The notes: a model not told the origin generated them from the letters alone. 64,000 bases of DNA from Kitasatospora mediocidica KCTC 9733 (GCF_000744225.1 NZ_JQLN01000007.1:558001-622000); one strand, 5' to 3'. Counted from the stretch's first letter, positions 32,996-41,840 are shown. Translations and numbers: made by a program.

Positions 32996-33709
32996 TCAGA
33001 AGCCGGCGCTCTGGCCGCCGTCGACGTGCAGGATCTCGCCGGTGACGAATGACGCCTGCTCCAGGTACATGACCGCCCCGACGACGTCGTCGATCTCGCC
33101 CATCCGCCCGAGCGGGTGCAGCGCGGCGAGTGCCCCGCCCGGGTCGCGCGGGCTCGTCGGGGTGCGGATGACGCCGAGCGAGACGGCGTTGGCGCGGATG
33201 CGGCGCGCCGCGTACTCGATGGCCAGCTCCCTGGTCGCCGCGACCAGGCCGCCTTTGGTCAGCGAGGCGAGTGCCGCGGGTACGCGCGCGTTGGCGCGGT
33301 CGACCAGCGACGTCGACACGCACAGGATGTGCCCGCCGGCGCCACCCGCCAGCATCGCCGGGAGGGCGCTGCGCGTGACGTCGAAGAATCCGCGCAGGTT
33401 GACGCCGGTCACCAGGTCGTAGTCGGCGTCGGTGTAGTCGGTGAACGGTTTCTCCACGTAGACGCCGGCGTTGTTCACCAGCGTGTCGACCCTGCCGAAG
33501 CGGTCCAGTGCCTGTTCGACGATGTGCGCACCGGTACCGGGCCGGGCCAGGTCGCCGGCGACGGTCAGCACGTCCGGGGCGTCCGACGGGGGAATGGACC
33601 GGGCCGTCGCGACGACGGCGTACCCGTGCCGGCGATACGCCTGCGCAACGGCCGCGCCGATGCCCTGTGAGGCACCGGTGACGATCGCGACCTTCTGCAC
33701 TGTGCTCAT
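32996..33709 (-). CDS. SDR-fold protein lacking the catalytic Tyr
   Basis: 237 aa. ATG at 33709-33707. NAD(P)-binding TGASQGIGAA at residues ~10-19, NNAG at ~82-85, Ser in LCVSTS, and VDGGQSAGF at the end. In classical SDRs the next element is YxxxK; here it reads ASLTK, with Ala in place of Tyr (codon GCC, clear in the sequence). Lys is retained. It may be inactive, or belong to an atypical SDR subgroup. A five-codon ORF created by a tandem duplication ends in its start codon. Confidence 0.85.
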   Translation of the reverse strand: MSTVQKVAIVTGASQGIGAAVAQAYRRHGYAVVATARSIPPSDAPDVLTVAGDLARPGTGAHIVEQALDRFGRVDTLVNNAGVYVEKPFTDYTDADYDLVTGVNLRGFFDVTRSALPAMLAGGAGGHILCVSTSLVDRANARVPAALASLTKGGLVAATRELAIEYAARRIRANAVSLGVIRTPTSPRDPGGALAALHPLGRMGEIDDVVGAVMYLEQASFVTGEILHVDGGQSAGF

Positions 33710-33728
33710 GGATCTGTGCTCATGGATC
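33701..33728. repeat. 14-bp perfect tandem duplication over the SDR start codon
   Basis: tgtgctcatggatc occurs twice in tandem (33701-33714, 33715-33728). Each copy contains a start codon on the minus strand; only the one at 33709-33707 opens the SDR frame. Confidence 0.95.
33706..33723 (-). CDS. Five-residue mini-ORF overlapping the SDR start
   Basis: ATG at 33723-33721, codes for MSTDP and stops with TGA at 33708-33706, which overlaps the SDR ATG (ATGA). TTGGAC lies about 9 nt upstream, better than the region directly before the SDR ATG. It could deliver ribosomes to the SDR gene by coupling. Created by the 14-bp duplication; whether it is translated is unknown. Confidence 0.35.
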   Translation of the reverse strand: MSTDP

Positions 33729-33906
33729 TGTCCAAGCCGAGGTTCTCGCGCCAGAAGTGCGCCCTCCGGCTCTCACGCTACGACTCACCGGGCCCCGGCG
33801 CCGGGTGGGGCTCATGGGTGCGGCCGGGGCTTTCGGGTGCGGCCGCGGTCCGACCGTACGAGGCTGGAGGTACCGGCCCGGCAGCGCTCGACCGAAGGGA
33901 CGTCGG

Positions 33907-35676
33907 ATGGCCGTTCTGATCGCCGTGAACGTCGGCATGCCCAAGGACGTCGCCTGGCATGGCGGAACCGTCCGCACCGGCATCTGGAAGTACCCCGTCG
34001 CAGGGCCCGTGATGGCACGCCGGCTCAATCTGGACGGCGACGGGCAGGGTGACCTCGCCGGACACGGGGGCGAGCAACGCGCGGTACTGGTCTACCAGTT
34101 GAGCTCCTATCGACACTGGCAGGAGCAGCTGCGGCGGGATGCCTTCCCGTACGGCCAGTTCGGCGAGAACCTCACCGTGGACGGTCTCGCCGACGACGAG
34201 GTGTGCATCGGCGACCGCTACCGGATCGGCGGCGCGGTCTTCGAGGTCACCCAGCCCCGCGTGACGTGCTACCGCGTGGGGCTTCGGCTCGGGGAGCCGC
34301 AGATGGCCGCCCTGCTGGTGTCCCATCGCCGCCCGGGCTTCTACCTGCGGGTACTGACGGAGGGTCAGGTGCGGGCCGGGGACGAGATCGTGAAGATCGC
34401 CTCGGGCCCCGAGGAGCTGACCGTCGCGGAGATCGACGCGCTGCTCTACCTTCCCGGCCACAGCCGCCCGCAGCTCGAACGGGCCCTGCGCATCCCCGCG
34501 CTGAGCCCCGGCTGGAAAGCCTCACTGCAAGCCCTGCTCGACGACGCGGTCCGCGGCTCGGGTGCCGTGGGCGGGAACAGCGGGCTGACCACCAGCGGCC
34601 CGCCACCGGCGTGGCCCGGATTTCGCCGACTCGAAGTCGTCGGTGTCACGCCGGAGAGCGCGAGTATCTTCTCGCTCGCGCTGGCGTCGGCCGACGGTGA
34701 GCCGCTGCCGTCCGCGCTGCCGGGGCAGTTCGTCGGGGTCCGCCTGCCGCCGGACGCACAGACCTCCCCGGTCATCCGCAGCTACTCGCTCTCCGGCCGC
34801 CCGGGCGCCGCGACGTACCGGATCAGCGTCAAGCAGGAACCGCAGGGCGTCGCCAGCACGTACCTGCGTCAGCACGTGAGGGTCGGCGACCTTCTCGATG
34901 TCGCCGCTCCGCGCGGGACGTTCCTACTGGCGGACGCGGCCACCCCCGTACTGCTGCTGTCCGCCGGTGTCGGCGCCACCCCGGTGCTGGCCATGCTGCA
35001 CGCCCTGGCCGCGGAGCCCTCGCCGCGCGTGGTGTGGTGGCTGCACGCGGCCCGGAACAGCGAGAACCACCCCTTCGCCGACGAGGTGCGCGCCCTGCTC
35101 TCCCGGCTGCCCGCCTGCCGCTCGTTCGTCTCCTACAGCCGTCCGTCGGACGTCGACCGTCCAGGCGTCGACTACACAGCACGCGGGAGGCTCAGCCGCG
35201 AGGTGATCCGCGGCCTCGACCCGCCGCAGGACGCCGACGCCTACGTGTGCGGGCCCGCCGCGTTCATGCGGGACATGACCGATGCCCTGGAGGCCTGCGG
35301 CCTGCCGTCCGCGCGGATCCACACCGAGCTCTTCGGAGCCGCCGCCGCCCTCACTCCCGGCGTGGTCGCCGGCTCCGCTCGGGCAGCACACCAGCCGGCC
35401 CGGCCACCCGACGGACAACCGGGGCCGTCCGTCTCCTTCGCCCGCAGCGGCCTGACCGTCCCCTGGCACTCCGGCTACGGGACGCTGCTCGAACTCGCCG
35501 AGGCGTGCGACGTCCCCGTGCGCTGGTCCTGCCGCACCGGAATCTGTCACACCTGCGAGACCGCGGTTCTCTCCGGCCAGGTCGCGTACTCCCCGCAGCC
35601 CCTGGAACTCCCGGCCGAAGGCAGCGCACTCATCTGCTGTTCGACGCCCCCCGCCGACGTGGTCCTGGACATGTGA
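33907..35676 (+). CDS. MOSC-FAD/NAD reductase-[2Fe-2S] ferredoxin fusion protein
   Basis: 589 aa. ATG at 33907 with GAAGGGA upstream. Residues 1-~200: MOSC domain (YGQFGENLTVDGL, Cys in PRVTCYRVG). Residues ~225-480: ferredoxin reductase with FAD motif RSYSLSG and NAD motif LLSAGVGATPVLAML, ending in a typical CGP-type AAFMRDM. Residues ~500-589: plant-type [2Fe-2S] domain with CRTGICHTC and a distal Cys in LICC. MOSC domains carry sulfur or bind molybdopterin-related groups; such fusions reduce N-hydroxylated or similar compounds. Substrate unknown. Confidence 0.88.
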   Translation: MAVLIAVNVGMPKDVAWHGGTVRTGIWKYPVAGPVMARRLNLDGDGQGDLAGHGGEQRAVLVYQLSSYRHWQEQLRRDAFPYGQFGENLTVDGLADDEVCIGDRYRIGGAVFEVTQPRVTCYRVGLRLGEPQMAALLVSHRRPGFYLRVLTEGQVRAGDEIVKIASGPEELTVAEIDALLYLPGHSRPQLERALRIPALSPGWKASLQALLDDAVRGSGAVGGNSGLTTSGPPPAWPGFRRLEVVGVTPESASIFSLALASADGEPLPSALPGQFVGVRLPPDAQTSPVIRSYSLSGRPGAATYRISVKQEPQGVASTYLRQHVRVGDLLDVAAPRGTFLLADAATPVLLLSAGVGATPVLAMLHALAAEPSPRVVWWLHAARNSENHPFADEVRALLSRLPACRSFVSYSRPSDVDRPGVDYTARGRLSREVIRGLDPPQDADAYVCGPAAFMRDMTDALEACGLPSARIHTELFGAAAALTPGVVAGSARAAHQPARPPDGQPGPSVSFARSGLTVPWHSGYGTLLELAEACDVPVRWSCRTGICHTCETAVLSGQVAYSPQPLELPAEGSALICCSTPPADVVLDM

Positions 35677-35878
35677 GCGCACGCATCGGCCCCCGTTCGG
35701 TCTGGGCTGCGGGCGGTCGCCAGGGGTGCCTAGTGCCGCGTCAGGCAACCTTCGCCCCGTCGCGACGCCCGGCACGCACTCTCGCCGCACCGGCCGAAAG
35801 CCCAAGTACGTCCTGCTTGTGCCGAAGCGGCACAGTCGCCCAGCTCCGCCGCCGCCCGCGCAGTACCCCAACTCGCTT

Positions 35879-35888
35879 GATACGTATC
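35879..35888. promoter_or_regulatory. Palindrome gatacgtatc, candidate repressor site
   Basis: Self-complementary 10-mer, about 65 nt upstream of the -35 of the urease promoter. Nothing identifies the protein that would bind it. Confidence 0.35.
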
Positions 35889-35952
35889 GGAGTTGTCCAG
35901 AAAACCGGCGCGGTCGCCGGTTAAAGAAACGGCCAAGGCTCTCAACAAACCG

Positions 35953-35981
35953 TTGACGCGCCCTGATCGCCGCTCTACGTT
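35953..35981 (+). promoter_or_regulatory. Sigma70-type promoter of the urease operon
   Basis: -35 TTGACG (35953-35958), 17-nt spacer, -10 TACGTT (35976-35981). Start of transcription would fall near 35988, about 170 nt before ureA. Confidence 0.65.
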
Positions 35982-35990
35982 TCGTTCCGA

Positions 35991-36008
35991 GCGGAAGTTA
36001 TTTTCCGC
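35991..36008. promoter_or_regulatory. Inverted repeat gcggaa-N6-ttccgc at the predicted transcription start
   Basis: Perfect 6-bp arms (35991-35996 and 36003-36008) directly downstream of the promoter. Position suits a repressor operator or a leader hairpin; the binding protein (for example a nitrogen or nickel regulator) is not known. Confidence 0.4.
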
Positions 36009-36155
36009 ATCGTGAAATTATTGACGTTCGCGCGACCCACCCCCGCACGGACGTCCCGGGCCCCCAGGGCACCGCCCCGACCTCGCAAGCCGCCCCCGAC
36101 CGGCACCCGCGGTCGCGGGCGGGCACTCGCCCTCGCCCTCGAAAGGACGGCAGCC

Positions 36156-36461
36156 GTGAACCTCGCTCCACGGGAGATCGACAAGCTCTATGTCTACGTG
36201 GTGGCCGACCTGGCCCGCCGCCGCCGCGCGCGCGGCCTCAGGCTGAACTACAGCGAGGCCGTCGCGCTGATCAGCGAGGGCATCCTGGAGGCGGCCCGGG
36301 ACGGCCGGACGCTGGCCGAGTGCATGGAGCTCGGCAAGAAGGTCGTCTCCGCCGAGGAGGTCATGCCCGGCGTGCGCGAGATGCTGCCGCTGCTGCAGAT
36401 CGAGGCGGCCTTCCTGGACGGCACCAAGCTCGTCTCCTGCCATGACCCCGTGGGTGCCTGA
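36156..36461 (+). CDS. ureA: Urease gamma subunit
   Basis: 101 aa. GTG at 36156 with GAAAGGA upstream. Full-length UreA (LNYSEAVALISEGILEAARDG, then AECMELGKKVVSAEEVMPGV). Part of the structural UreABC complex that hydrolyses urea to ammonia and carbamate in the cytosol. First gene of the operon. Confidence 0.97.
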   Translation: MNLAPREIDKLYVYVVADLARRRRARGLRLNYSEAVALISEGILEAARDGRTLAECMELGKKVVSAEEVMPGVREMLPLLQIEAAFLDGTKLVSCHDPVGA

Positions 36462-36464
36462 GCC

Positions 36465-37334
36465 ATGACGACGACCGCCGAGGCCGCCCCGAAGCCGCGT
36501 ACGGAGCACGGCTCGGACCCGGCCGCCGCCACCCTGGTCCTGGTCGGCGGACACGAGAGCGCCCGGGCGGCCGACCTCCGACAGTTCTGTTCCGACTCCG
36601 CGGACAGCTCCCCCGACGGCTCCCCGGACAGCGGCGCCTTCGGCGCCTTCCGTGCCGTCCCCGTCGGCCGGGAGCTGGCGACGGCCGTCACCGACGCCCT
36701 CGCGCACGCGGACCGCCCGGTCTGCGTCCTGCCGATGACGCTCGGCCGCGACCCCGGCCTGGTCGCCGACACCGCCCGGGCGCTGCGCTGGCTCACCGCC
36801 ACCGGTCACCGCGCACCCGGCCGGATCGTGCTGGCCGAGCCGTTCGGCACCCCCGCTCACCTGATCGGCTGGCTGCGGGCCGCCGCCGGGCGCACTGCCG
36901 GAGCCCGGCGCGAGGACTGCGCGATGCTGGTCACGGCCCCGGCCGCCGGACCGTTCGAGGACGCCGAACTCTTCCGCGTCGCCCGGCTGGTCAGCCGCTA
37001 CGGCACGCACCGGCGGGTGGAGGTGGCCTTCGACGGCGGCGACCCGAGCCCGCCCGAGGGCGTTCAGCGCTGCCTGCGGCTGGGGGCGCGCCGCGTCGTC
37101 CTGCTGTCGGCGGGCTTCGGGCCGGCCTCGACCCGTCCGGTCCAGGACGCCGAGGACGGCGGCCCGCTGCTCGGCGCACCCGCGCTCGCCGCGGTCCTGC
37201 GCGCCCGCACCGCCGCCGCCCTGCACCGACTCGCCCACGGGGACGACGGCATCGCCGCCGGCCTCGACGCCGAGCACGGCCACGGCTACGCCCACACGCA
37301 CGACCACTCCGCCACCCACCCCCACCGGCACTGA
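36465..37334 (+). CDS. CbiX/SirB-like chelatase-fold protein with His-rich tail, inside the urease operon
   Basis: 289 aa. ATG at 36465, 3 nt after the ureA stop. Residues ~20-140 and ~150-255 look like the two halves of a CbiX/SirB fold. The family entry motif VGHGS-like is present as LVGGHESA (His conserved), but the second metal His expected in the P-L-F-L-x-x-G-x-H region is replaced (LPMTLGRDPG). The last 20 residues hold eight His (EHGHGYAHTHDH...). Relatives load Co, Ni or Fe into tetrapyrroles. Placed between ureA and ureB in a cluster without ureE, it may act as a nickel metallochaperone; this is inference. Confidence 0.75.
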   Translation: MTTTAEAAPKPRTEHGSDPAAATLVLVGGHESARAADLRQFCSDSADSSPDGSPDSGAFGAFRAVPVGRELATAVTDALAHADRPVCVLPMTLGRDPGLVADTARALRWLTATGHRAPGRIVLAEPFGTPAHLIGWLRAAAGRTAGARREDCAMLVTAPAAGPFEDAELFRVARLVSRYGTHRRVEVAFDGGDPSPPEGVQRCLRLGARRVVLLSAGFGPASTRPVQDAEDGGPLLGAPALAAVLRARTAAALHRLAHGDDGIAAGLDAEHGHGYAHTHDHSATHPHRH

Positions 37335-37381
37335 CCGCCCCTCGGTCCAGCCGCACCGCCGTAGCAGCAGAAAGAGGCGCC

Positions 37382-37780
37382 ATGTCCGGGAGTTCCGCAT
37401 ACCTGTACGGAGACGATCCGATCGAGATCAACGCCGGTCGGGCCAAGGTGCGCCTGGCGGTGAGCAACACCGGCGACCGGGCCGTCCAGATCGGCTCGCA
37501 CTACCACTTCTTCGAGGTCAACCGCGCCCTGGACTTCGACCGCAACAGCGCCTACGGAATGCACCTGGACCTCCCCGCCGGCACCGCCGTGCGCTTCGAG
37601 CCCGGCGACACGCGCGAGGTGGAGCTTGCCGCGTACGCCGGGCACCGGCGGCTGGTCGGCTTCAGCGCCCTGGTGGACGGCGGCCTCGGCTCGGCCGACG
37701 CCCGCACCCGCGCGCTGCGCCGCGCCGTCGAACTCGGCTTCAAGGGCGCCCGCCTGGAGACCGTGGAGGGCGAGCACTGA
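37382..37780 (+). CDS. ureB: Urease beta subunit
   Basis: 132 aa. ATG at 37382 with AAAGAGG upstream. UreB signatures VSNTGDRAVQIGSHYHFFEVNRALDFDR and FEPGDTREVEL. The stop TGA shares its A with the ATG of ureC. Confidence 0.97.
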   Translation: MSGSSAYLYGDDPIEINAGRAKVRLAVSNTGDRAVQIGSHYHFFEVNRALDFDRNSAYGMHLDLPAGTAVRFEPGDTREVELAAYAGHRRLVGFSALVDGGLGSADARTRALRRAVELGFKGARLETVEGEH

Positions 37781-39504
37781 TGGCGATCATCCCGCGCAGG
37801 CAGTACACCGACCTCTTCGGTCCCACCGTCGGCGACCGCTTCCACCTCGCGGACACCAACCTGGTGGTCGAGGTGGAGAAGGACTTCAACGAGGGCCACT
37901 ACGGCGACGAGGCCGTCTACGGCGGCGGCAAGGGCATCCGGGACGGGATGGCCCAGGACCCGGCGGCCACCTCGCTGCAGGGCGCGCTCGACCTGGTGAT
38001 CACCAATGTGGTGGTGATGGACCCGGTGCTCGGCATCGTCAAGGGCGACATCGGCGTCCGGGACGGCTTCATCACCGCGGTCGGCAAGGCCGGCAACCCC
38101 CGCCTGCAGAGCGGGGTGGACCCGCGCCTGGTGATCGGCCCGGGCACCGAGGTGATCTCCGGCGAACACCTGATCGCGACGGCCGGCGGCATCGACACCC
38201 ACATCCACTTCATCGCCCCGCAGCAGGTCCAGGAGGGCCTGACGAACGGGATCACCACCCTGATCGGCGGCGGCACCGGCCCCTCCGACGGCACCAACGG
38301 CACCACCTGCACCCCGGGACCCTGGAACATCCACCGGATGTACCAGGCCGTCGAGGACCTGCCGGTCAACGTCGGCCTGCTGGGCAAGGGCAACGCCTCG
38401 CTGCCGCAGGCGCTGCGCGAGCAGGTCGAGGCCGGCGTCTGCGGCCTGAAGGTGCACGAGGACTGGGGCACCACCCCGGCCGCGATCGACACCGCGCTGC
38501 GGGTCGCCGACGAGTACGACGTGCAGGTCGCGATCCACACCGACACCCTCAACGAGGGCGGCTTCTACGAGGACACCCTCTCCGCGATCGACGGCCGCAC
38601 CATCCACACCTTCCACACCGAGGGCGCCGGCGGCGGCCACGCGCCGGACATCATGCGGATCGCCGGCGAGCCCAACGTGCTTCCCTCGTCGACCAATCCG
38701 ACCCTCCCCTACACCGTCAACTCGATCGACGAGCTGCTCGACATGGTGATGGTCTGCCACCACCTGAGCCACGACATCCCCGAGGACGTGGCGTTCGCCG
38801 ACTCGCGGGTGCGCGCGGAGACGGTGGCCGCCGAGACGGTGCTCCACGACGAGGGCGTGATCAGCATCTTCTCCTCGGACTCGCAGGCGATGGGCCGGAT
38901 CGGCGAGTCCTTCGCGCGGGCCTTCCAGACCGCGCACCACTGCAAGGACCAGCGCGGCAAGCTGGCCGGCGACAGCGAGCGCAACGACAACTTCCGCGTC
39001 CTGCGCTACCTGGCCAAGCTGACCATCAACCCGGCGATCGCCTCCGGCACCGCCGAGCACATCGGATCGCTGGAGCCGGGCAAGCTCGCGGACATCGTGC
39101 TGTGGCCGATCAACTCCTTCGGCGCCAAGCCCAAGTTGGTGATCAAGGGCGGCCTGATCAACTGGGCCCTGATGGGCGACCCGAACGCCTCGCTGCCCAC
39201 CACCCAGCCGATCTACTACCGCCCGATGTACGGCGCGATGGGCCGGGCCAAGCAGGCCACCCGGGTCTCCTTCATGTCCCAGGCCGCGGTGGACCTCGGC
39301 GTGCCGGCCCAACTCGGCCTGCAGAGCCGGGTGCTGCCGGTCCGCAACTGCCGCACGGTCGGCAAGCAGCACATGGTCCGCAACGACGCCACCCCGCTGA
39401 TCCAGGTCGACCCCGAGACCTACCGGGTCACCCTGGACGGCGTCCCGGCCACCATCGAACCGGCCGAGACCCTCCCGCTCAACCAGCTCTTCTACCTCGC
39501 ATGA
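37780..39504 (+). CDS. ureC: Urease alpha (catalytic) subunit
   Basis: 574 aa, full length. Nickel ligands and active site all present: GGIDTHIHF, carbamylated Lys in CGLKVHEDWG, HTEGAGGGHAPD, flap His in MVCHHLSHDIPEDVAFADSR, and Asp in SSDSQAMGR. It opens MAIIPRRQYTDLFGPTVGDRFHLADTNL, a divergent branch compared with the usual bacterial UreC (which reads R-L-A-D-T-x-L after GDR). Overlaps ureB and ureF. Confidence 0.97.
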   Translation: MAIIPRRQYTDLFGPTVGDRFHLADTNLVVEVEKDFNEGHYGDEAVYGGGKGIRDGMAQDPAATSLQGALDLVITNVVVMDPVLGIVKGDIGVRDGFITAVGKAGNPRLQSGVDPRLVIGPGTEVISGEHLIATAGGIDTHIHFIAPQQVQEGLTNGITTLIGGGTGPSDGTNGTTCTPGPWNIHRMYQAVEDLPVNVGLLGKGNASLPQALREQVEAGVCGLKVHEDWGTTPAAIDTALRVADEYDVQVAIHTDTLNEGGFYEDTLSAIDGRTIHTFHTEGAGGGHAPDIMRIAGEPNVLPSSTNPTLPYTVNSIDELLDMVMVCHHLSHDIPEDVAFADSRVRAETVAAETVLHDEGVISIFSSDSQAMGRIGESFARAFQTAHHCKDQRGKLAGDSERNDNFRVLRYLAKLTINPAIASGTAEHIGSLEPGKLADIVLWPINSFGAKPKLVIKGGLINWALMGDPNASLPTTQPIYYRPMYGAMGRAKQATRVSFMSQAAVDLGVPAQLGLQSRVLPVRNCRTVGKQHMVRNDATPLIQVDPETYRVTLDGVPATIEPAETLPLNQLFYLA

Positions 39505-40199
39505 CCGGGACGACGACGCTGGACGCGCTGCTGGTCAGCCTGCAGCTGACCGACTCGGCCTTCCCCAGCGGGCTGTACACCCTCTCGCACGGGCTGGAGG
39601 GGTACGCGCAGGCCAAGGCGGTGGATCCGGAGAGCATGCCGGAGCTGCTGGCCGACCTACTGCGGCACTCGGTCGGACCGGCGGACGCCACCGCGCTGGC
39701 GCTGGCACACCGGGCCGCCGAGGCCGGGGACTGGGCGGGCGTGGTCGCGGTGGACGAGCGGCTGCACGCGAGCAAGCTCAACCGCGAGCTGCGCCTCGCC
39801 TCCACCAGGACCGGCCGGCAGATGCTGGACACCGCCCGACTGGCGCTGGGCGGTGAGGAGTTGGAGCGCTACGCCGAGCTGGTGGCGGCCAAGCTCACGC
39901 CCGGCTGCCAGCCGGTCGCGGCCGGTGTCGCCTACGCGGCCGGCGGCGTGCCGACCGAACAGGCGGTGGCGAGCGACCTGTTCGCCTTCGCCGTCAGCTT
40001 CGTCGGGGCGGGCCTGCGGCTGCGGCTGACCGACCACCGCCGCGCGCAGAGCGCGCTGCGGGCGCTCGCGCCGGTGATCCAGGAGGTCACCGGCGCGGCG
40101 CTGGAAAGGGAGTTGGCGGACCTGGGCGGCTGCGTCCCGGCCGCCGACGCCATGTCCGGGCGCCACGAACGGGCGGAGGCCCGGATGTTCGCCACCTGA
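39501..40199 (+). CDS. ureF: Urease accessory protein UreF
   Basis: 232 aa. ATG at 39501 in ATGA, overlapping the ureC stop by 4 nt. Typical entry QLTDSAFPSGLYTLSHGLEGY; all-helical GTPase-activating partner of UreG in nickel insertion. Confidence 0.92.
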   Translation: MTGTTTLDALLVSLQLTDSAFPSGLYTLSHGLEGYAQAKAVDPESMPELLADLLRHSVGPADATALALAHRAAEAGDWAGVVAVDERLHASKLNRELRLASTRTGRQMLDTARLALGGEELERYAELVAAKLTPGCQPVAAGVAYAAGGVPTEQAVASDLFAFAVSFVGAGLRLRLTDHRRAQSALRALAPVIQEVTGAALERELADLGGCVPAADAMSGRHERAEARMFAT

Positions 40200-40251
40200 C
40201 GGACCAGCACTGCACAACCGCGGGGGCCAGAGAGCGAAGAGAGCGGGAGAC

Positions 40252-40872
40252 ATGACTGATCACGTGCTGCGCGTGGGTATCGCCGGGCCGGTGGGCTCCG
40301 GGAAGACCGCGCTGGTCGAGGCGTTGGTGCCGGTGCTGATCGCGCGCGGGCACCGCCCGGCGGTCATCACCAACGACATCTACACCCAGGAGGACGCCCA
40401 GCACGTGCGGCGCAACCTCGCCGGCCTGCTGGACCCCGAGCGGGTGGTGGGCGTGGAGACCGGCGCCTGCCCGCACACCGCGGTGCGCGACGACCCGACG
40501 ATGAACCTCGCCGCCGGGGCCGAACTCCTGGAACGCTTCCCCGACATCGACACTCTCCTCTACGAGTCGGGCGGCGACAACCTCACGCTGACCTTCAGCC
40601 CGGTGCTGGTCGACATGTTCTTCTTCGTGCTGGACACCGCCGAGGGCGAGAAGATGCCGCGCAAGCGCGGCCCGGGCATCACCGACTCGGACGTGCTGGT
40701 CATCAACAAGATCGACATCGCCCGGTACGTCCGCTGCGACCTGGGCGTGATGACGTCCGACGCCGACCGGGTGCGCGAGGGAAGGCCCGTGGTGCTCACC
40801 AACAGCCTGACCGGCGAGGGCCTGGAGCGGGTGGCGGACCTGCTGGAGTCCTACCGCAAGGTGCCCGCGTGA
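40252..40872 (+). CDS. ureG: Urease accessory GTPase UreG
   Basis: 206 aa. ATG at 40252 with AGCGGGAGA upstream. P-loop GPVGSGKT (12-19), metal-binding CPH in VETGACPHTAVRDDPTMN, ESGGDNL switch, and NKID. Couples GTP hydrolysis to nickel delivery. Confidence 0.97.
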   Translation: MTDHVLRVGIAGPVGSGKTALVEALVPVLIARGHRPAVITNDIYTQEDAQHVRRNLAGLLDPERVVGVETGACPHTAVRDDPTMNLAAGAELLERFPDIDTLLYESGGDNLTLTFSPVLVDMFFFVLDTAEGEKMPRKRGPGITDSDVLVINKIDIARYVRCDLGVMTSDADRVREGRPVVLTNSLTGEGLERVADLLESYRKVPA

Positions 40873-41840
40873 GCACGGCCGCACCGGCCGGTGCGGCGCC
40901 GCACCGCCTGACGCCCGCGCACTACGAGCCCGCGCGCGTCCCCGCCTCCGTCCGCCGCCTCGCCGGCCGGCCGGAGGCGCTCGGCGTGGGCCGGCCGGGC
41001 AAGGTCGGCCTGCTGGAGCTGGGCTTCGAGCGGATCGGCGCGCGCACCGAACTCGTCACCCGCTACCAGAAGTCGCCGCTGCAGATCATGCGCCCGCTGC
41101 ACTTCGACCCCGAGCGGCCCGACCTGGCGATCACCTACCTGATGTCGACCGGCGGCGGCATCGTGCAGGCCGACCGACTGCGGATGGACCTGGACTGCGG
41201 CCCCGGCAGCGCGGTGCACCTGACCACCCAGGCCGCCACCAAGATCCACCGGATGGACGCCGACTACGCGACCCAGCTGGTCCACCTCAGCGCCGCCGAG
41301 GACAGCTACGTCGAGTACCTGCCCGAGCCGACCATCCCGTACCGCGACTCCCGCTTCTACCAGCGCACCGTGATCACCGCGGCGCCGTCCGCCACCGTAC
41401 TGGCCGGTGAGACGGTGCTGGCCGGGCGGCTCGCGCACGGCGAGCGCAACGCCTACCAGGTCTTCGCCGCCGACCTGGAGTGGCGCCGCCCGGACCCGTC
41501 CGGGTCGGGCAGCCGCCTGTTCGCCCTGGACACCGTGCGGCTGGAGCCGGGCACCAGCGGGGTCACCGGCCCCGCGGTGCTGGCCGCCCAAGACCTGGTG
41601 TCCACCTTCTACGCCGTCACGCCGCTGGCCCCCGCGGCCGCGGTCGCCGACGCGCTGCACGACGCGCTGGCGGGCAGCGGGCTGTTGTACGGCGTGAGCG
41701 TGCTGCCGTCCGACAGCGGCGCGTGGCTGCGCGTGCTGGGCGGCGACTCCCCCGCCGTCGCCGCGGCGGTCCGGCGGGCCTGGGACGCGGTGCGCCGGTT
41801 GCTGATCGGCGTACCCGCACCAGCCATGCGCAAGACCTGA
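40869..41840 (+). CDS. ureD: Urease accessory protein UreD (UreH)
   Basis: 323 aa. GTG at 40869 overlaps the ureG stop (GTGA). Features YQKSPLQIMRPLHFDPERPDLAITYLMSTGGGIVQAD and LTTQAATKIHRM, as in UreD. Scaffold for the UreFG complex on apo-urease. No ureE follows; the next gene is amt. Confidence 0.93.
   Translation: MSTAAPAGAAPHRLTPAHYEPARVPASVRRLAGRPEALGVGRPGKVGLLELGFERIGARTELVTRYQKSPLQIMRPLHFDPERPDLAITYLMSTGGGIVQADRLRMDLDCGPGSAVHLTTQAATKIHRMDADYATQLVHLSAAEDSYVEYLPEPTIPYRDSRFYQRTVITAAPSATVLAGETVLAGRLAHGERNAYQVFAADLEWRRPDPSGSGSRLFALDTVRLEPGTSGVTGPAVLAAQDLVSTFYAVTPLAPAAAVADALHDALAGSGLLYGVSVLPSDSGAWLRVLGGDSPAVAAAVRRAWDAVRRLLIGVPAPAMRKT

Larger units (their letters stand above)
35677..36155. 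other. Intergenic region upstream of the urease operon
   Basis: 479 nt. Contains a 7-bp hairpin tgtgccg-aag-cggcaca (35818-35834), a perfect palindrome gatacgtatc (35879-35888), a promoter (35953-35981) and a short inverted repeat (35991-36008). Upstream of 35900 I see no gene; the last ~250 nt before the operon is A/T-richer than the surroundings, consistent with control sequences. Confidence 0.6.

Noticed and set aside
35677..35900. Possible insertion-sequence remnant upstream of the urease operon
   Set aside because: No transposase motif, no terminal repeats and no target duplication were found; only a short hairpin is present.
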